A stretch of DNA of 55,000 nt from Chrysomallon squamiferum (taxonomy: Eukaryota > Mollusca > Gastropoda > Neomphalida > Peltospiridae), in assembly GCA_012295275.1 (NCBI GenBank), contig CM022667.1, forward strand, positions 19,633,410-19,688,409, written 5' to 3'. Position 1 is the first letter of the stretch; every line of letters starts with the position of its first letter. This document shows, in pieces, positions 1-20,656 of the stretch. Below the pieces are notes generated by a model. The model saw only the letters and a program-made list of their open reading frames with translations, did not search any database and had not been told where the DNA came from. A program made the position numbers and the translations under genes.

Positions 1-6753
<6,753 letters not shown>

Positions 6754-8699
6754 AAGCAGTGTGAAGAAGTACTTAAATGTTTATAACAGCAGCAGAAATC
6801 ACTGACCCATTCAATGGGATCTACAGACGTTATTTTCTTACAGCGTAAACATAAAGTTTGTAAACATTGTCTGGATGTAAACAGGTTTCGGTGACTTCTG
6901 TAAACGTGAATAACAGTTTGATTAATTTACATTTTCTAAATTTATTTTCCAGGGTTTTAAATTCTTAACTGAATTTTTCTTTCAAATATTTTTGTGTATA
7001 TAAACTTGAGTGAGAAGTAAAAATAAATAGTTACTTGAGAAAACAAACAAATTTGAAGTAAGCATTTTAATAAATGCAGAGGGAAAAGGTTAACAATTTA
7101 TTTTTTTTTTTTTTTTATCTGAAGAAGTCTGAAGTAACTCCTGAATTAGAATATATGTCTTAAAGGTTCTTGTTTTCATGGAGCATTGTTTGGAAGTTTT
7201 AAAATTAAAACAGTATATGAAAAAAAGTAATGTACAAACATTCCATTTCAGTTAAAACATAGATTCCATATTTAAGCAATCAGACATGTTGATCAGATGT
7301 AAATTTTGACCATCCTTGGCCTATATTTTATTATTATTTATGCAAATCAGCATGTACTGCCAATTGTCAATCATTTCTGTTTGAAATTCATGGCTAAGAT
7401 TTCATTTTTCAGTATAAAAAATTTTCTACTTAAAAGGGCCCATTTCTGATCTCAATTATAAACCATGAAACTGAGAACCTGATATGTTTATTATTTAAAA
7501 GTTAAAATAGTCTTTGAACATAAGTAAGATAATTGTTTCATGTTAAGAAAACTAAATTTATTGCCCATATTTTAATTTTTAAATTCCTGGAAAGCAGTCA
7601 TGTTTCTATATAAAAGAAAGATAAGAATCAAAGACTTTTTTTTTTTTTTTTAAATACATTTTATTTAAATTTTAATTTCATTCCATTTAAACAGATTAAA
7701 ATGCTCATTGTTAAGAGTTAATTTTGCTAGGAAGTTGTAACAAAAACAGTTTTTCCTCTCTCTTAATGAGGCAATAATATTTGATTAAGTTTTACTGATT
7801 TATTATGTTCATTATCAGATCATAGACTTTGAAAGAATCTGTTTAATTGTGATTCTTAGTCTCAACATCAAAGAACTGATTCATTCTCGACGTGTGATTT
7901 GTTTACATAGTTCTTAATGTGTGATTTTATGAGTGATTCACGTGCGTGACCCATCTTGGTGGCCTTCTCATCATCATCATCATCATCAAGGTGGAATCAA
8001 CACAAAAATGATTTGTATGCACTCCAAATCTGCGAAACTAAAACAAATTTGTTTCGAGAATTCTGTTTAATACGTCGAAAGTTTATTTTTATCGTGCAGT
8101 TAATAAGTTATATTCATGATTGAAATAGCAGAGCAATTCAAAAACAGTTACAAATGTATTAAAATTATTTTATTTTTAATAATGATAATCTTGTGTTTAA
8201 TATGCACAGTTTTTTTGTCGTTCATGTATTTTTGTATTTACAACACTCTGAAAACTGGATCATTACATTACGGTTATGATTACCATTTCTTTCCCCTTTT
8301 TTTTTTTGTTGTATAAAATACAAATCTTCTATTCAGCAATATTCTCTTTTTTTTTTTTTTTTTTTCCTTCTAAATAAACAAAATGCATTAAAGATCTTGT
8401 TCTTTTTCCCCCCATATTTAATACTGATAAATTTGTGTTTACCACTATGGTTGTTTGAATGTTTATCAATAATTTGCACATATGTTTTGTATTGCATATT
8501 GTTTAATATCAGTTCAGAGGATAGGATACTGAACTACAAGAACTAGTTGTTTATCTTCATGTTTTATTATTTTTCAGTTGAAATGAACGGTGCTGCTTAA
8601 TTTGCTTTTGTACAAACACCTGTGGGTCTCTGTACTGTTTTGTAAATAACTAAATCAATGTAATTATAGCTTCTTACATGCCATTTTGCTTTGTAAATG

Positions 8700-8736
8700 C
8701 TTCTCTATATAAAATATATGTATGTATGTGTGTATG

Positions 8737-8771
<35 letters not shown>

Positions 8772-8808
8772 ATATATATACACATATACACACATACACA
8801 ACTTTTTC
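8700..8808. repeat. Compound TATG/TA/GT/TA/CA microsatellite
   Basis: A series of short alternating purine-pyrimidine runs (TATG, TA, GT, TA, then CA). The GT run and the later CA-containing segment are partly self-complementary. Confidence 0.9.
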
Positions 8809-10043
8809 TCTTTATTTGGCTTATGGCATTATAGCTAATGGTTTGAATTAACATTTTGGGTTTGTTTGTTTTTTTTGTTCTTTTTTTTTTCTTCTTTTTT
8901 TTCACTTCGTGATTGTTTATAATTTGGTTTATGAAATTTTGATTTCAAGTCATTTTAAAAATATTATTGATCATATTTCATAGAGGTTGTTGATAATCAA
9001 CAGCAGATGATAATGATTAATCATATCTGATGATTTATCAAAACTGATAATGATTGATAATATTCAGTAATAATTAATCATTTGCTTCTCACATGACAGA
9101 AATATCAAATGTTTTTGAAACATTAATATTATTAATGAATATTTAAAAACACATTTACATATCAACAGTGAATATTTTTACCATACACATGTAGTGTTAA
9201 ATATTTATACATTAAGCCATATGATTTAATCATCATCTTATTTGAATGTTGATCATTTATCTTGATATAAATCTCTCTTGTGTGTTACCATATCTTTTTT
9301 TATTTTTTATACTGGCTAATTATTCTAAATTATTTGTAGTTGGTTATTTATTTAGTCATCTTAGAGTTAGAGGTTTTCTAGTAAAATGGTTGTGAAATGT
9401 TTGATTTTCCATTTTTTCTGCTTACTTTGTGCAAGTTTAATTTTTTCTTTACATGATTAACAAGATGTTTCCTGTTCAGCAAGTTCAGATAGTTTAAATT
9501 AAATTTGTGGAGTGGATGCAATACGTCATTTTTTTTTTATAAACTTGTCTCCGAATGACCACATTTTTTTATTTTTATATCTGCCACTGTATCCATGACA
9601 ACGTGATGACCTAATGAGAAAGGATACAATTATATCATTTTTATAGTCTTCCACCATTTTCTTCTAAAGTAAATACTTGATTAAAAAAAAAATTTAACAA
9701 ATATTGAACAAAGATTCAAAATTTAATTTTGATTGTTTTTTTTTCTTTTAAATTTATAATTTGGATATAGCTTTGATGCAGATAGTGGCAAGAAATATTA
9801 ATAGATAATCAACAGAAGCATAATAGTTGTTGTTTTCCAAAATCTAAATTCAATTAGATTAGTTAATTTATAGATTGTGAGAATATTTTTGTACATATGC
9901 AAAAACATAAATAATAAATATAATTTTTATAATTTCATATAATCATTGTCTGAATTTAAATGTAATTGAATATAATGTTTAAAAATAATAGCAAAGCCAC
10001 TTAAACAGACCCAGAATTTTAAATATCTATTTTAAATTTTATT

Positions 10044-10070
10044 TAATATATATATATATATATATATATA
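10044..10070. repeat. (TA)n microsatellite
   Basis: A run of about 13 TA dinucleotides in intergenic DNA. Confidence 0.9.
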
Positions 10071-12182
10071 CATATTCCCACCAGATGTTTGTTTTAGTTT
10101 TTTAAGTGACATTTTAATCAGAAATTTCTCTACATTTATCCCTTCCTACTCTTCTGTTCACTGATAATAAAACATTTCATTTAATTAAATATCTTAAAGG
10201 TGTCAGCATTTTTAAATTCATCACAACTTTTATTTTTTTTAATTAATTAAATATCTTATTAAAAAAATCATCATTTCAAAGATCAAACAATCAAGATTTT
10301 TTTTGACTTTTACCAGTGAATTTATGAAACAAAACTTATAAATTACAGTTTGTATCATTTTAAAATTAATTTATCGATTTCATGGATGCATGCGATTCCC
10401 ATCATTCAAACTGATTCTTTGATTTTTATCAGAATGTTAATTTGCAGTGTAAACTGGTTAGAAATAACATATGCAGTTATCAAGTGACCTGTGCTAGAAA
10501 GGATGTATTGTGTGTGAAATTTTTGGACAGAGGACACTGAATACATCAAGAAAGTTTTGTAGAAGGTTTTTGTTTACAGCTATTTTTGTCAGTACAGTTG
10601 TATGGTAAAAAGTTTAATTTTGTAACAAAATATCCATCCATGTTGAAAGTGACACATTACAGTTTCTGTGATAGATGGAATGCTGTTCGTCTTGTAGTCA
10701 GACTGAAAACAGTTTTACATTTTTAGTTTACTTCCAGTGATGATTATACTGTGTAATAACACTCACTAGTTAAGTTATCAGTGAAGTCAGAATCAACAGT
10801 AAACTTGGACTCCAGCTACAAAAAAACTGACATTAAAAGTTAATGTTATCACATGTCAAAGCACATTCAACTGTATTCCACATTAAAATGTTCTTTTATT
10901 AAAAAGATTGCTATCAAAATGTGACAAAAGTAAGTTTAGAAAAAATTGATGTTAGAAAAAGTAATCAAATATGCTGATTGGTGTGATGTAATGTATTATT
11001 TAACATAATGAAGAAAGAAAATATTTGTCAATTCAGAATTTTATTACACTAGTTTATATACCTTTAGACAAACACACACAAACACAGACATTACTTCACA
11101 TAGTTAACATAACAGGATTAAAGATTCAAATTAAAATTTAAAATTGCCAAAAGAAGAACAATGCAAAAGAATTCTTTATAATAATTAACAATTTTAATTT
11201 CTTGGAGGCTGTTCAAAGCATTAATTTTCATAGATTTAGGTAACAAAGGACATGAAGGTTACAGAGAACAGTACAACATATCAATGTGAATAATAGTAAG
11301 TGTTAGTAGAGAACTGCAAACGTTTTCATTGTACGTGTGTGAATAAAAGTTGGTTGTGAGGTCATTTTTTGATCTGCCTTCTATGGCAATAAATGTACTG
11401 TCTTCATTTTTTTTTTTTTTTTTCATTTTTGAAAATAAAATCTTTATTAATAAATTTTGAACTTTGTTGTGTTCATTTAGTTTATAATAATTAATTAGTT
11501 TTACACATTAAATTCCAGTTATAATAAAAAAAAAACCTATTTTTCTCAATAATTTAATAAAATATTACAATAGCTGTTGGTTGACACATATATGTTCCTT
11601 TTTTCACTTTAACAGCAATTTCAATCATTAAAAAATTATTTTTCACTGAAAGGTCAAGTATTAAATAATTACATAATACTTGTACCACTATCAGTTCAAT
11701 CTGTGCAAAATGTCACGTATTCTTCAAATAAGATTACTTGCACGGAATTTATATTTTTGTCAACACCACTTACATTTTATATATATACAGATATAAATAA
11801 ATACCTGTTTGATTTTGTGTTTGCTTTTGACTCAGGTTTTAACTCCGTTTATTAAATTAAAATATGTGACACTTCCCTATTGCTTTTTTCAAACACTCAC
11901 AAAATGAAGAACTCTTTTAACATTACAAGGAATAAACAATTTCATCAATTTTTTTTTCTGTTTTGATAATATATTTGTGTTAGATCAAATATCCAAGCAT
12001 GAATGGTATACAAGCTGTTGGTTTTAGTTTTGTACCTGCATTCTCACATAAAACACATGCTTAATCTATTGCTTCTGAAAAACAACAATAACAGTGTTAA
12101 AAAAAAAAAAAGTTTTATTACAATTTGTTTTGTTTTCTAACAGTCACTCACAAACAAATAACACTATAGTGTGAAAAATGAA

Positions 12183-12923
12183 TCAGGATTTTTGTGATTT
12201 CTGTGCTGACTGGTTGTCATCTGCTGGGATTTCCCACTCTATTGGTCTGTCGTAACCCATCATCTGAATGTACGCCTCCTTGCTCAAGAAAAAATTTCTG
12301 TCCATGAACAGTGCTCTCCCTTTGACTACCACTGACGTGAACATTCCAGGAATGTCAGGCACAATGACATCCTCTGGTATAAACTGAATTTCTTTTCTTC
12401 TCAGTAAGAAACTGATAGTGGCAGCAGTGAAGACATTTTTGTCTTTGTTCCAGTAGCAATCTGTGACATATTTTTTGGTCACCCAGTGGATCAGTAACGG
12501 TGTAATAAAAACAAAAAACCCTACTGTTGTACCCACAGCAAGTTTGGCTATTAATGAATGCCCCTCAGAGTGCAGGATCAAATATGGCTGCAAGCAGAGG
12601 CCAATGATGCTTGTTGATAAAGAAAACATCTTTACTCCTTTAATCATTTTCCCAAGTGGGGCTCCATAAATAAGATCTCCTTTTTCAGGGTCGTTCATTG
12701 GCATTAACGTTAATGGGTCAACTTCTGTGCTGTGACGTCTTTTGGTCAGTGTGAATGTTCTGTTTGACTTGCATAGATTTGTCACACATGTTGTCTCTGA
12801 CCGAAAACAAACTTGTCTGCTGTTTGTCTGTTTGAAAATAGGAACACAACAAACTCTGCTATGATAGTGATGTGCTGAATACTGAAATAGAGTTCTAATA
12901 ACTCGTGTCCTTGGAAAATACAT
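12183..12923 (-). CDS. TMEM70: Transmembrane protein 70 homologue, mitochondrial
   Basis: The product is about 246 residues, close to the vertebrate protein of about 260. TMEM70 is an inner-mitochondrial-membrane factor for assembly of ATP synthase (c-ring) and complex I. Recognition rests on the block GDLIYGAPLGKMIKGVKMFS, two adjacent hydrophobic segments (residues roughly 95-115 and 125-147, with a short loop between), and the conserved ending ALFMDRNFFLS...IQMMGYDRPIEWE. The N-terminal 50-60 residues are basic and Ser/Thr-rich (MYFPRTRVIRTLFQYSAHHY), as expected of a mitochondrial presequence. I take the ATG at 12923-12921 as the start; an in-frame GTG six bases upstream is not a normal eukaryotic start. 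TTTTCAG lies immediately before the start on the minus strand, so a 5' UTR intron is likely. The coding part has no intron, whereas vertebrate orthologues have several exons. Confidence 0.85.
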   Translation of the reverse strand: MYFPRTRVIRTLFQYSAHHYHSRVCCVPIFKQTNSRQVCFRSETTCVTNLCKSNRTFTLTKRRHSTEVDPLTLMPMNDPEKGDLIYGAPLGKMIKGVKMFSLSTSIIGLCLQPYLILHSEGHSLIAKLAVGTTVGFFVFITPLLIHWVTKKYVTDCYWNKDKNVFTAATISFLLRRKEIQFIPEDVIVPDIPGMFTSVVVKGRALFMDRNFFLSKEAYIQMMGYDRPIEWEIPADDNQSAQKSQKS

Positions 12924-13299
12924 TGTCACCTGAAAAGAATAAATAAACAGGATAATTTCAACATACTTTCACAACTACAACAGTATAGAATTGTTCTGAT
13001 TTATATTCATATACAGAATTTAAAACATTAAAGTTCAAATGTTTTATTTTTTACACACACACACATATATATATATATTCTATTTTGAATGCATTCATTT
13101 ACAATAATTTAATTAAACTGCCTTCAGATATTATTTGAACACTGTGAATATGATTATATATTCTGTTCTAAATATTCTAAATGTTAGCGTCAACTAGATC
13201 TCTCATATTTTGATCTCCCTTGTACCTATAGATATAGTAACAGTAGATCAAGTCAGGACAAACTTTTTCATTTATCATTCAGTACGATCAATGGGTAAA

Positions 13300-13330
<31 letters not shown>

Positions 13331-15622
13331 GCACAAAGAAACTGAGAAATGTTGAAGGATATAAAATCATATATCTTCTTTGCAATTTTTAAGCCGTTTA
13401 TTATATTTTTATTTATTTATTTATTTTTATTTTATTATTATTATTATTTTACCACAAGATGTATTATTAAATATTTTCTGGTATTCTATAAATCATCATA
13501 TGAAACTGAGCTTTCTGCTAGTGGGACAAATAAATAAAATAAGAAATGACATTCAAAGTGCGATAGCCGACAGTATCGAATATCTGATCATGTTTTACCG
13601 CTGCAAATGGCGGTGAAATAGTTTACATGTGTGACTGATTTATACGTGCCATAACAATTATTAAAAATATATAGAAATACCATTAAAAATATATATATTA
13701 GTTCATTCGCAAATACTCAGAAATAAAAAAAAATAATAATACAGTAAAACACACAAGTTCTTGATGAAACACAAACACCACTCTTCTGCTGGGGAGGTTT
13801 AAAATTCAACGTTGGCATTGGTTTATGACAGTCGTAAAATAAATATTTTTATTTTTTATTTTATTTTTGGTTTAATTTTGTCATTATGTTGATAATAATT
13901 ATCAAAGATTTACCCATGTCTCAAATAACAAATGTGATATAGAAAATATTATTTATTACGACTTTCGTGATCTCAATCCATAATTACATTTTGTTTCTTT
14001 TAATTATCATTATTATCTAAATATTTTATAACTTAAAATATATATTTAAATAATAAAATAAAATAAATAAATAAAAATTATACATTTTCATTTGTTTATA
14101 AGTAGATGTATACATGTAATCTGGGTGAAGGTTTTAAACGATTGGCCATTATTTATTTTATCATTTTCTTTCAGTAATATCAAATATTTTCCAGGATTTG
14201 TTTATTTTTTTTCACATTTTGCTTTTTTATTATTATTTCCGCCCTTTCCAATGGGCTGGAATTTTTAAATATTTGTGGAATAAAAACAAAATAAATGATA
14301 ACAATACTTTTGTATTATACACATAGTGATTTTATCCAATGGTAAATGGCATGTCTGTGTTTCAATAAACACCTGGGCAGTATCGATCAAGGTGTGTTTA
14401 ATGAAACAAATATATTTTATATTAATGCAAATTTAGTAGAAAGAGTGAAATTAAAACTAAAATAAACAAAGAAACAAATAATAATAATGATGACGATGAT
14501 GATGACGATGTCCTGTGTGTAGAATAATTTAAAAAGACTAATGAATGCTGGTGATACCCGAAATAATAAAAACTGATGGACACTGATTTTTATTTCATAA
14601 AAGTATTTGAAATCGATTACAATTTAATTTGAAAATAATAAAATTCAGAATAATTCAAGTAAATTACAACAGTGGTGAAGATGAGCATTAGAGCTTCAGT
14701 ATTTATTTGCCAGTTATTAAACCACATTATTTGACTATTTCAAAACATTTTATTTTTAAGAATGGTTATCAAAACAAAATATGTAAAATGCAATTAAAAA
14801 CATGTTTTTCACACACAGTCCCACCAAATGATCACTTTATTTTTGAATTTGTATTTGCTGCAGAATATAAATATTTTAAACTGCTTCTGTAACTGCAAAC
14901 TAATATTTTCCTGAATTATCATTTTAGAGTTATTTCTCTTCCATAGATGAGTGATTTCCATATATTCCATGTTTAGTTATGTAATCATGTTTCGCCAGTT
15001 CCATAAAAATAGTGGCCATGATACTTTATGTTTGATGCATAAAATTACCTCTTATAACATATTAATATAGATTGATCAAATTAAAATTTATAAATCATTT
15101 CTTTAGATATATTTACTATTATCTTTTATTCACAAGTTTTCATTCAAACAATAAAAATAAAGGCAATTTTGCTAAATTTATGGTCAAAATTAATGAAGAA
15201 TATCTAACAAATAAAAATAACAAAAATGTTAATAATAGTGTAGTGAATGATACCAATAGACTTTTATTTTAATAATATATTTAATTTGAATAATCTCATT
15301 TACTTGTAAATTACACTAGAGATTTAGTAATTTTCACCAGACTCTAGTACATGTAATTATCAGCTGACCGTATTACCTAGCTTCAGCTGACACTGGAATG
15401 AAGTTTATCTATCACTCACAAAAATACACTGAATTTATAAGATGTAAATGTTTAAAATCTAATACACACGTTGTGTAGTTTTTTTTTGTTGATAAGAGAG
15501 ATTTAAACATTAACTGACATTGTGTCTTATATAACCAATAATAATGCTGAATTTTTGGCAAAGTGTTTTATATATATATATATATATATATACACATAAA
15601 GTAATTGTTATAAAAAATATTG
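12924..15622. other. Intergenic/5' region of TMEM70, no further gene seen
   Basis: AT-rich DNA with an (AAT)n run at 13299-13331, a small GATGACGAT triplet cluster at 14485-14510 and a (TA)n run at 15570-15593. The only CpG-enriched patch is 13555-13620. The 66-residue and shorter reading frames here have AT-driven composition and no recognisable motif. Confidence 0.6.
13555..13620 (-). promoter_or_regulatory. Possible TMEM70 promoter / 5' UTR exon
   Basis: This short patch has several CpGs in otherwise CpG-poor DNA. On the plus strand it contains CAAATGGCGG, close to the YY1 core; on the minus strand the same bases read CCGCCATTTGCAGCG followed by GTAAAA, a good splice donor. A non-coding first exon here joined to the TTTTCAG acceptor at about 12930 would explain the TMEM70 transcript. 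This is inferred from sequence patterns only. Confidence 0.35.
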
Positions 15623-17502
15623 TTAAGTTTTCTTCATTTTTTTCCAAACAGGAGCATGGTCATCATCAGTCTTTTCTTTCTCAGGTTCCTGGAACACTGG
15701 ATTTGGCTGAGTTTTTTTGTAAGCTGGATCCACCCAGTAAGGATTCTTTGCAGCTTCTTCAGCATGTCTCAGAATTGCTCCACGAGGATCATTTTCCCAG
15801 ACATCTGGTTTTCTTTTAGCCAGAGTCTGAGCAACATACTGAGACAGGGTTGCACCTTTAGCACCAACTCGGCCTCCTGTACCTGGGCCATAGATGGGCA
15901 GATCAGGTCTGTGACTTTTAATTGGATCTTTTCTCAGTTTCTCCTCATGTTTTCTGGTATTGGAAGGCCGTGAGACTCTGAACATTGGCAATGCATATGG
16001 AGTAATTATGGTTTGTGATGCCATCACTTGAGCTTGTTTAGATTTTCTCTTTTGTTTCACAACACAAAGCATTGCACCACGTTGACTCATTTGTGGATCA
16101 TAAAAGAGATGCACCTGACCATCTGCACATCCAACAACAATCTGATTGAGCTTAGGATGCCAGAGAGCTCTAACAACACTTGAGTCACTAATTTCCATTT
16201 CAGTTACTTTGCTCAAAGTACGGGTTTCAAAAAATAGCAGTCGACCCTTTTCTGTTCCCTTTCTAACAGAGATTCCTGTGATGATCATCTTATCATCTGG
16301 ACTGAAAACACAGTCTGTCATTGGAAACATATTAGTGAGATTATTAACAACACAAAGAGGATCTCGAAACTTTCTTATGTCCCATAACTTCAGTGTGTCA
16401 TCTCCACCTCTTGAAGCTAGGATTTGTCCACTGTATGAGAAACAGATGCAGGATGTATCAGTTCCTGAAGTATGAGCTTTTTTGTTTTGTATAACTGGAT
16501 ACACAAATGTATGTTTGTTCTGGTCCCACATCTGAATTGATCCATCTTGGCATGCTGCTGCAATGTACTTCCCATCTCTGCTGTATGTACAGACTGTTGG
16601 AACTGTTCTTCGTCCTCCATTTCCTTTTGGCTTTATTATATTTTTATGTTTTTTCTCATTGTTCACATCCCACAATCTGACAGTACAGTCATTACTACAA
16701 GTGATAAACTCTTCTCGAATCTTTGGATTCCAACTGCCACTATTTAACATGGCTGTATGGCCTTTGGTGCTAGCCATGTCAACAATATACTGGTCTCCTT
16801 TAACGCACTCTATCAATTCATGTCCATCACGGTCTAGAACTTTTGCTTGAGCATTTCCTGCAACAACTAAAATTTTATCACCAGTACTGCTATATTGCAG
16901 TGAACGTATTTGATGCCATTCACATGGCCTAACATTCCTGAAAGCTTGCAATGAGGCATCCATTCCTGCAAAATCAAAGAATTTCACGTCGTAATCATAT
17001 CCTCCTGAAACAAGTCTAGCACCAGATGGATCAAGAGCAAGTCCAGACACTGTTTTTGTTCCATGTTCCAAAACAATTTCATAGCTTGTTGGAATTTTCT
17101 TTTCTAGATTATTCCCTCTTCCTCTTCTTCATCATCAGAATCCTCATCAGTTTTGTGTGTTTCTCGAGTTTGTGATTCAGTATTGTTATCGAAATTAGTC
17201 GTTGGTGGCATGGGCGGTCCAATAACATCGTCTTCATCACTGTTATCGTCAGAACTGTGTTGTACTTCAGTAGGGATAGGTGGTCCGATGATTTCTTCAT
17301 TCTCTTTCTGTCTTTCATTGTCTAAATGTTTATCTGAATCGTCTGCTGAATTCGGTTTTGTAATATGTACATTAGAAACAGACACAGTTACGTCCCCTTC
17401 ATCTGTGCTTTGGCTGTCTTGAGTTCTTTCGACTGCAGTTTGTCTTGCTTGCTGAAACATTTCCATAAAATCAAAAGTTCTTGCCTTTTTATTAGAAGCC
17501 AT
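15623..17502 (-). CDS. WDR70: WD repeat-containing protein 70 homologue, single exon, frame broken
   Basis: WDR70 is a nuclear WD40 protein linked to DNA-damage responses and H2B ubiquitination. The start MASNKKARTFDFMEMFQQAR matches the conserved N-terminal KKARTFD motif and leads into an acidic, Ser-rich region with two DxIGPPxP motifs and an Asp/Glu run. The second part (downstream of about 17107) holds the WD40 propeller: LDPSGARLVSGGYDYDVKFF, GDQYIVDMASTKGHTAMLNS, CSNDCTVRLWDV, SRGGDDTLKLWDIRKF and NQIVVGCADG. The conserved tail with HALPMFR-like, GPGTGGRVG, EAILRHAE-like and PYWVDPAYKKTQP motifs follows, then a basic end. The N-terminal frame stops (TAG) near 17104, while the WD40 frame is open upstream only to about 17127, so the two frames overlap by some 20 bases inside a GAA/GAG run. 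A one-base change joins them. No intron fits. It could be a true frameshift, an assembly error or a retrocopy scar. Confidence 0.9.
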
Positions 17503-17580
17503 TTTATTCGTGTAATTTATTACCTGTCAGCCCTTCTAATAACGCAGACACAACGTCCAAAGAAATAACACAATCTTAGC

Positions 17581-17590
17581 ACTTCCGGAA
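17581..17590 (-). promoter_or_regulatory. ETS-family site in WDR70 promoter
   Basis: ACTTCCGGAA on the plus strand reads TTCCGGAAGT on the minus strand, the canonical ETS/GABP core. It lies about 80 bp upstream of the WDR70 start in a small CpG-containing patch (17520-17635). ETS sites close to the transcription start are typical of housekeeping genes; use here is inferred. Confidence 0.5.
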
Positions 17591-18296
17591 AAGTAACTCG
17601 GTCGTTTTGCCTAAGCGAGAACGAATGATCTCAACAAACACTTTTATTTTCATTTATTATTATTATTATAATTATTATTATTATATACGATCGCAACAAC
17701 ATTACTGTTACATTTCTTTTACACGAATATACACAAATAAAAATTTTCACAAGTAAAAAAATTTATGTTAAATAATAAAATTATAAAACAGTTGATAAAT
17801 CCGTATTTCTATTAGTATTTCAACTATTTGTCATATAATAGATATACGTATCAATTATTACTAAAATGTTCGTTTCAGAAACAAATTATCAACAGTTTTT
17901 ATATTCATCATGTTTTATATTTTCCTACGTTTACAGTAATTAACTGTAAATTAATGTTTTTACACGAATGTTTAAAAAAATAATAATAAATAAATAAAAA
18001 TAATAATAACTCATTGAAAAACGGAATTCTTAATGGACCTAATAAACTGTATTTTAAAAATAATTTAATTTTTTGTTTTATTAAAATTAGATTTGAATCT
18101 TCAGTACATACCACGTTTTGTTATACCAGTTGGCTGATAAGAGAAATGGCTCAGTGGATGACCCACAGATGCTCTATCACTTCATTCACACTAATCATGA
18201 GCCACTGTGATTAAATAACATGAAAGTGTGTTAAATAATTAATATATAAACTACATAAAGGTGTGAAAATAACCTCAGTAGTTTAGTTTTGGTTAA

Positions 18297-18298
<2 letters not shown>

Positions 18299-18340
<42 letters not shown>
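18299..18340. repeat. (GT)n microsatellite
   Basis: Pure run of about 21 GT dinucleotides. Confidence 0.95.
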
Positions 18341-18343
<3 letters not shown>

Positions 18344-20610
18344 GTATATACATGTATGTGTATGTTTTTTGTTGCATGCATAAACAAATATCATTATTAC
18401 TTTTAAAAAATGTATAAAATGAAAACCATTATTTAAATATTTATGTTAAACAAATTAAATAAATAAATCTATATTGTCATTATTGAGAGATTTTCCTCAT
18501 TATTACATATTAATTATCTACTAAAATGTATGATACAGAAATAGTTACAATCAGTATTCATGTAAACCATATTTGTGTAATTTCACATATTTATAGATTT
18601 TAACTACAAACTAAAATGGAGGAGTTTTTGGGGGCAAGGGTTGTGTATTTTTTAAAAAGAATATCTCAATCCAATATACCATGTGGTTGGGGATGTGAAT
18701 GTATGTTTGTATGTTTGTGTGTGTCAGTTTTTGTGTGCATATATAAATAATAAGTCTTTGCACATTTGGAGGTAGGCATGTTTAGGTGTATGTTTTATTT
18801 TAAATGTCTGAATAAAAGGTGATAATTATAGAAATATAACAAGTGAAACGAGTAAAAGTTAATTTATTTTTATTACATCTCTGCTTTTGCAGTAGAATAC
18901 ATTGCAATAAAACATAATTATTTTATTTAAACAGTAAAATATATAACATATATATCATACAAGACGTTAGTCTGTGTACAACAGAAAATATTAATATGGT
19001 GTTGATTACACACTGGTTCATTGTATATTATTTTATTTACTCTAACTGAAACAGATTAGATTGTTGTTGTTTAAAAATGTTTTGGACAAAAACACCCTGA
19101 CTCAAATATATTTCATTTTGACAACATGAGTTACACTGAAGAATTGGTAATTATGTTTTTCTTTTTATATATATAAATACACAAACAGAGTATAAAGTAA
19201 AAATAAAAATAATAAAAAGGTCACTCTTTTATTGCATTGAATGGAATGTTTTCCTGTCAGACTTGAAAGGAAAATATAATTTTTATTTCTAAAACTGATA
19301 AATATGGAGGATAATATAAGGCACAAATTACAAACAGGAATGTGTGTAAAATACAGTTACAAATAATGATACTACTATTGAAACTGGAATGTTTGTAAAA
19401 TGTAAAGTTACAAACAACGATTACAAAAATAAAAATGGGTATAATATGAAAAACTATACAATTACAAATGGTGATACAAAAGAACAAACTAGAAATTAAA
19501 AATTATTAAATAGAAACCTACAGTATGCTTATAATAACAAATAAAATGTATATAATGAAACTAATATTTACAAATATTATATAAAATAAGACATACCTGT
19601 ATTATATAAAATTAATAAACTACATATATTTAAATCTACAGTCTTTATTTTATATTCTCCTGATTATGGCACACTATGATAAAGATTATATTTCTCCTCC
19701 TTATAGTGAGAGAAAAAAAGAAGACATACACTATATATATATACATGTTAAATCTTTAATAATAAAAAAAATGTGAGTATTTTTGTTTTCATTTTAACTA
19801 CAACTCCTGCACAATTAGAATTTCAGTCATCCACATCACCTTTTTTAATCAGAATCATTTCTTAAACACAATGTATAGAATTGTTGTAGTTATTTATAGT
19901 TTTTATTACTATTGGTTCATTATGCACTTTAATATAATATCATTCTGGCATTATTCAAGATGTCGACCAATATTATTTTATTACACCTGTGACCTACTAA
20001 CACATTTCCCATGCTGCACTAAGCAATCTAATATTTCAAGAATCTTTGTAAATAAATTCTGTATTGATTGTGACACTGAATTAAATAATGGGTTATTCTA
20101 CAAGCTGTTATAAGTAGCATTCTCTAACAAACACATACACACTCATTTACAAAACACACATTCAATCTAACAACTACTGAGCATATATATATAAATGTTA
20201 AAATTTATGATCAAACATTCTTTCCAACTACACTTGCTAGTTGCAGTTACTGAAAGCTGGGTTATATCTGTATCTGAATAGTACACATTATCAATGAAAT
20301 ATTAATGCTGACCTATTACTATATTACTATGCTGCAAGTCAGAACAAATTTTTATAAAAATAAACATTCTTAATTAGCAATTATTTGTTTTAACAGATGT
20401 GTTAATTAACAGTAATATTGTTAATGGTAATTCACACAACATAACTGGCTATTATGATATATATTTTACTTTCTTCATTTATTTTTAATGTTTTAGTTTG
20501 AGTGAAAAAATCAACTATCACAGTATTAATCTTATTTTGGGTTATACTTTAAGTATTACTTGCAGATTATAGGTCCTATATATTTATATATTTTTTTATT
20601 ATATTTTTAA

Positions 20611-20614
<4 letters not shown>

Positions 20615-20656
<42 letters not shown>
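20615..20656. repeat. (ATT)n microsatellite
   Basis: Pure ATT triplet run, followed by a second shorter degenerate stretch to about 20680. Confidence 0.95.

Larger units (their letters stand above)
6754..12182. other. AT-rich 3' UTR and intergenic DNA, no gene seen
   Basis: After the cadherin stop codon there is 5.4 kb of AT-rich sequence without a credible reading frame. The first part is presumably the cadherin 3' UTR; AATAAA-type signals occur near 7022, 7069, 8373 and elsewhere, but none can be assigned as the used one. Poly-T runs lie near 7100, 7636 and 8348, an ATC run at 7967-7988, and a GATAAT-rich patch at 8990-9075. Sequence just below 12183 would be the 3' UTR of the leftward TMEM70 gene. 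Confidence 0.7.

Noticed and set aside
16146-16850. Several plus-strand frames opposite WDR70, and likewise opposite the LRR gene (23664-24630)
   Set aside because: Shadow frames of well-recognised minus-strand genes.
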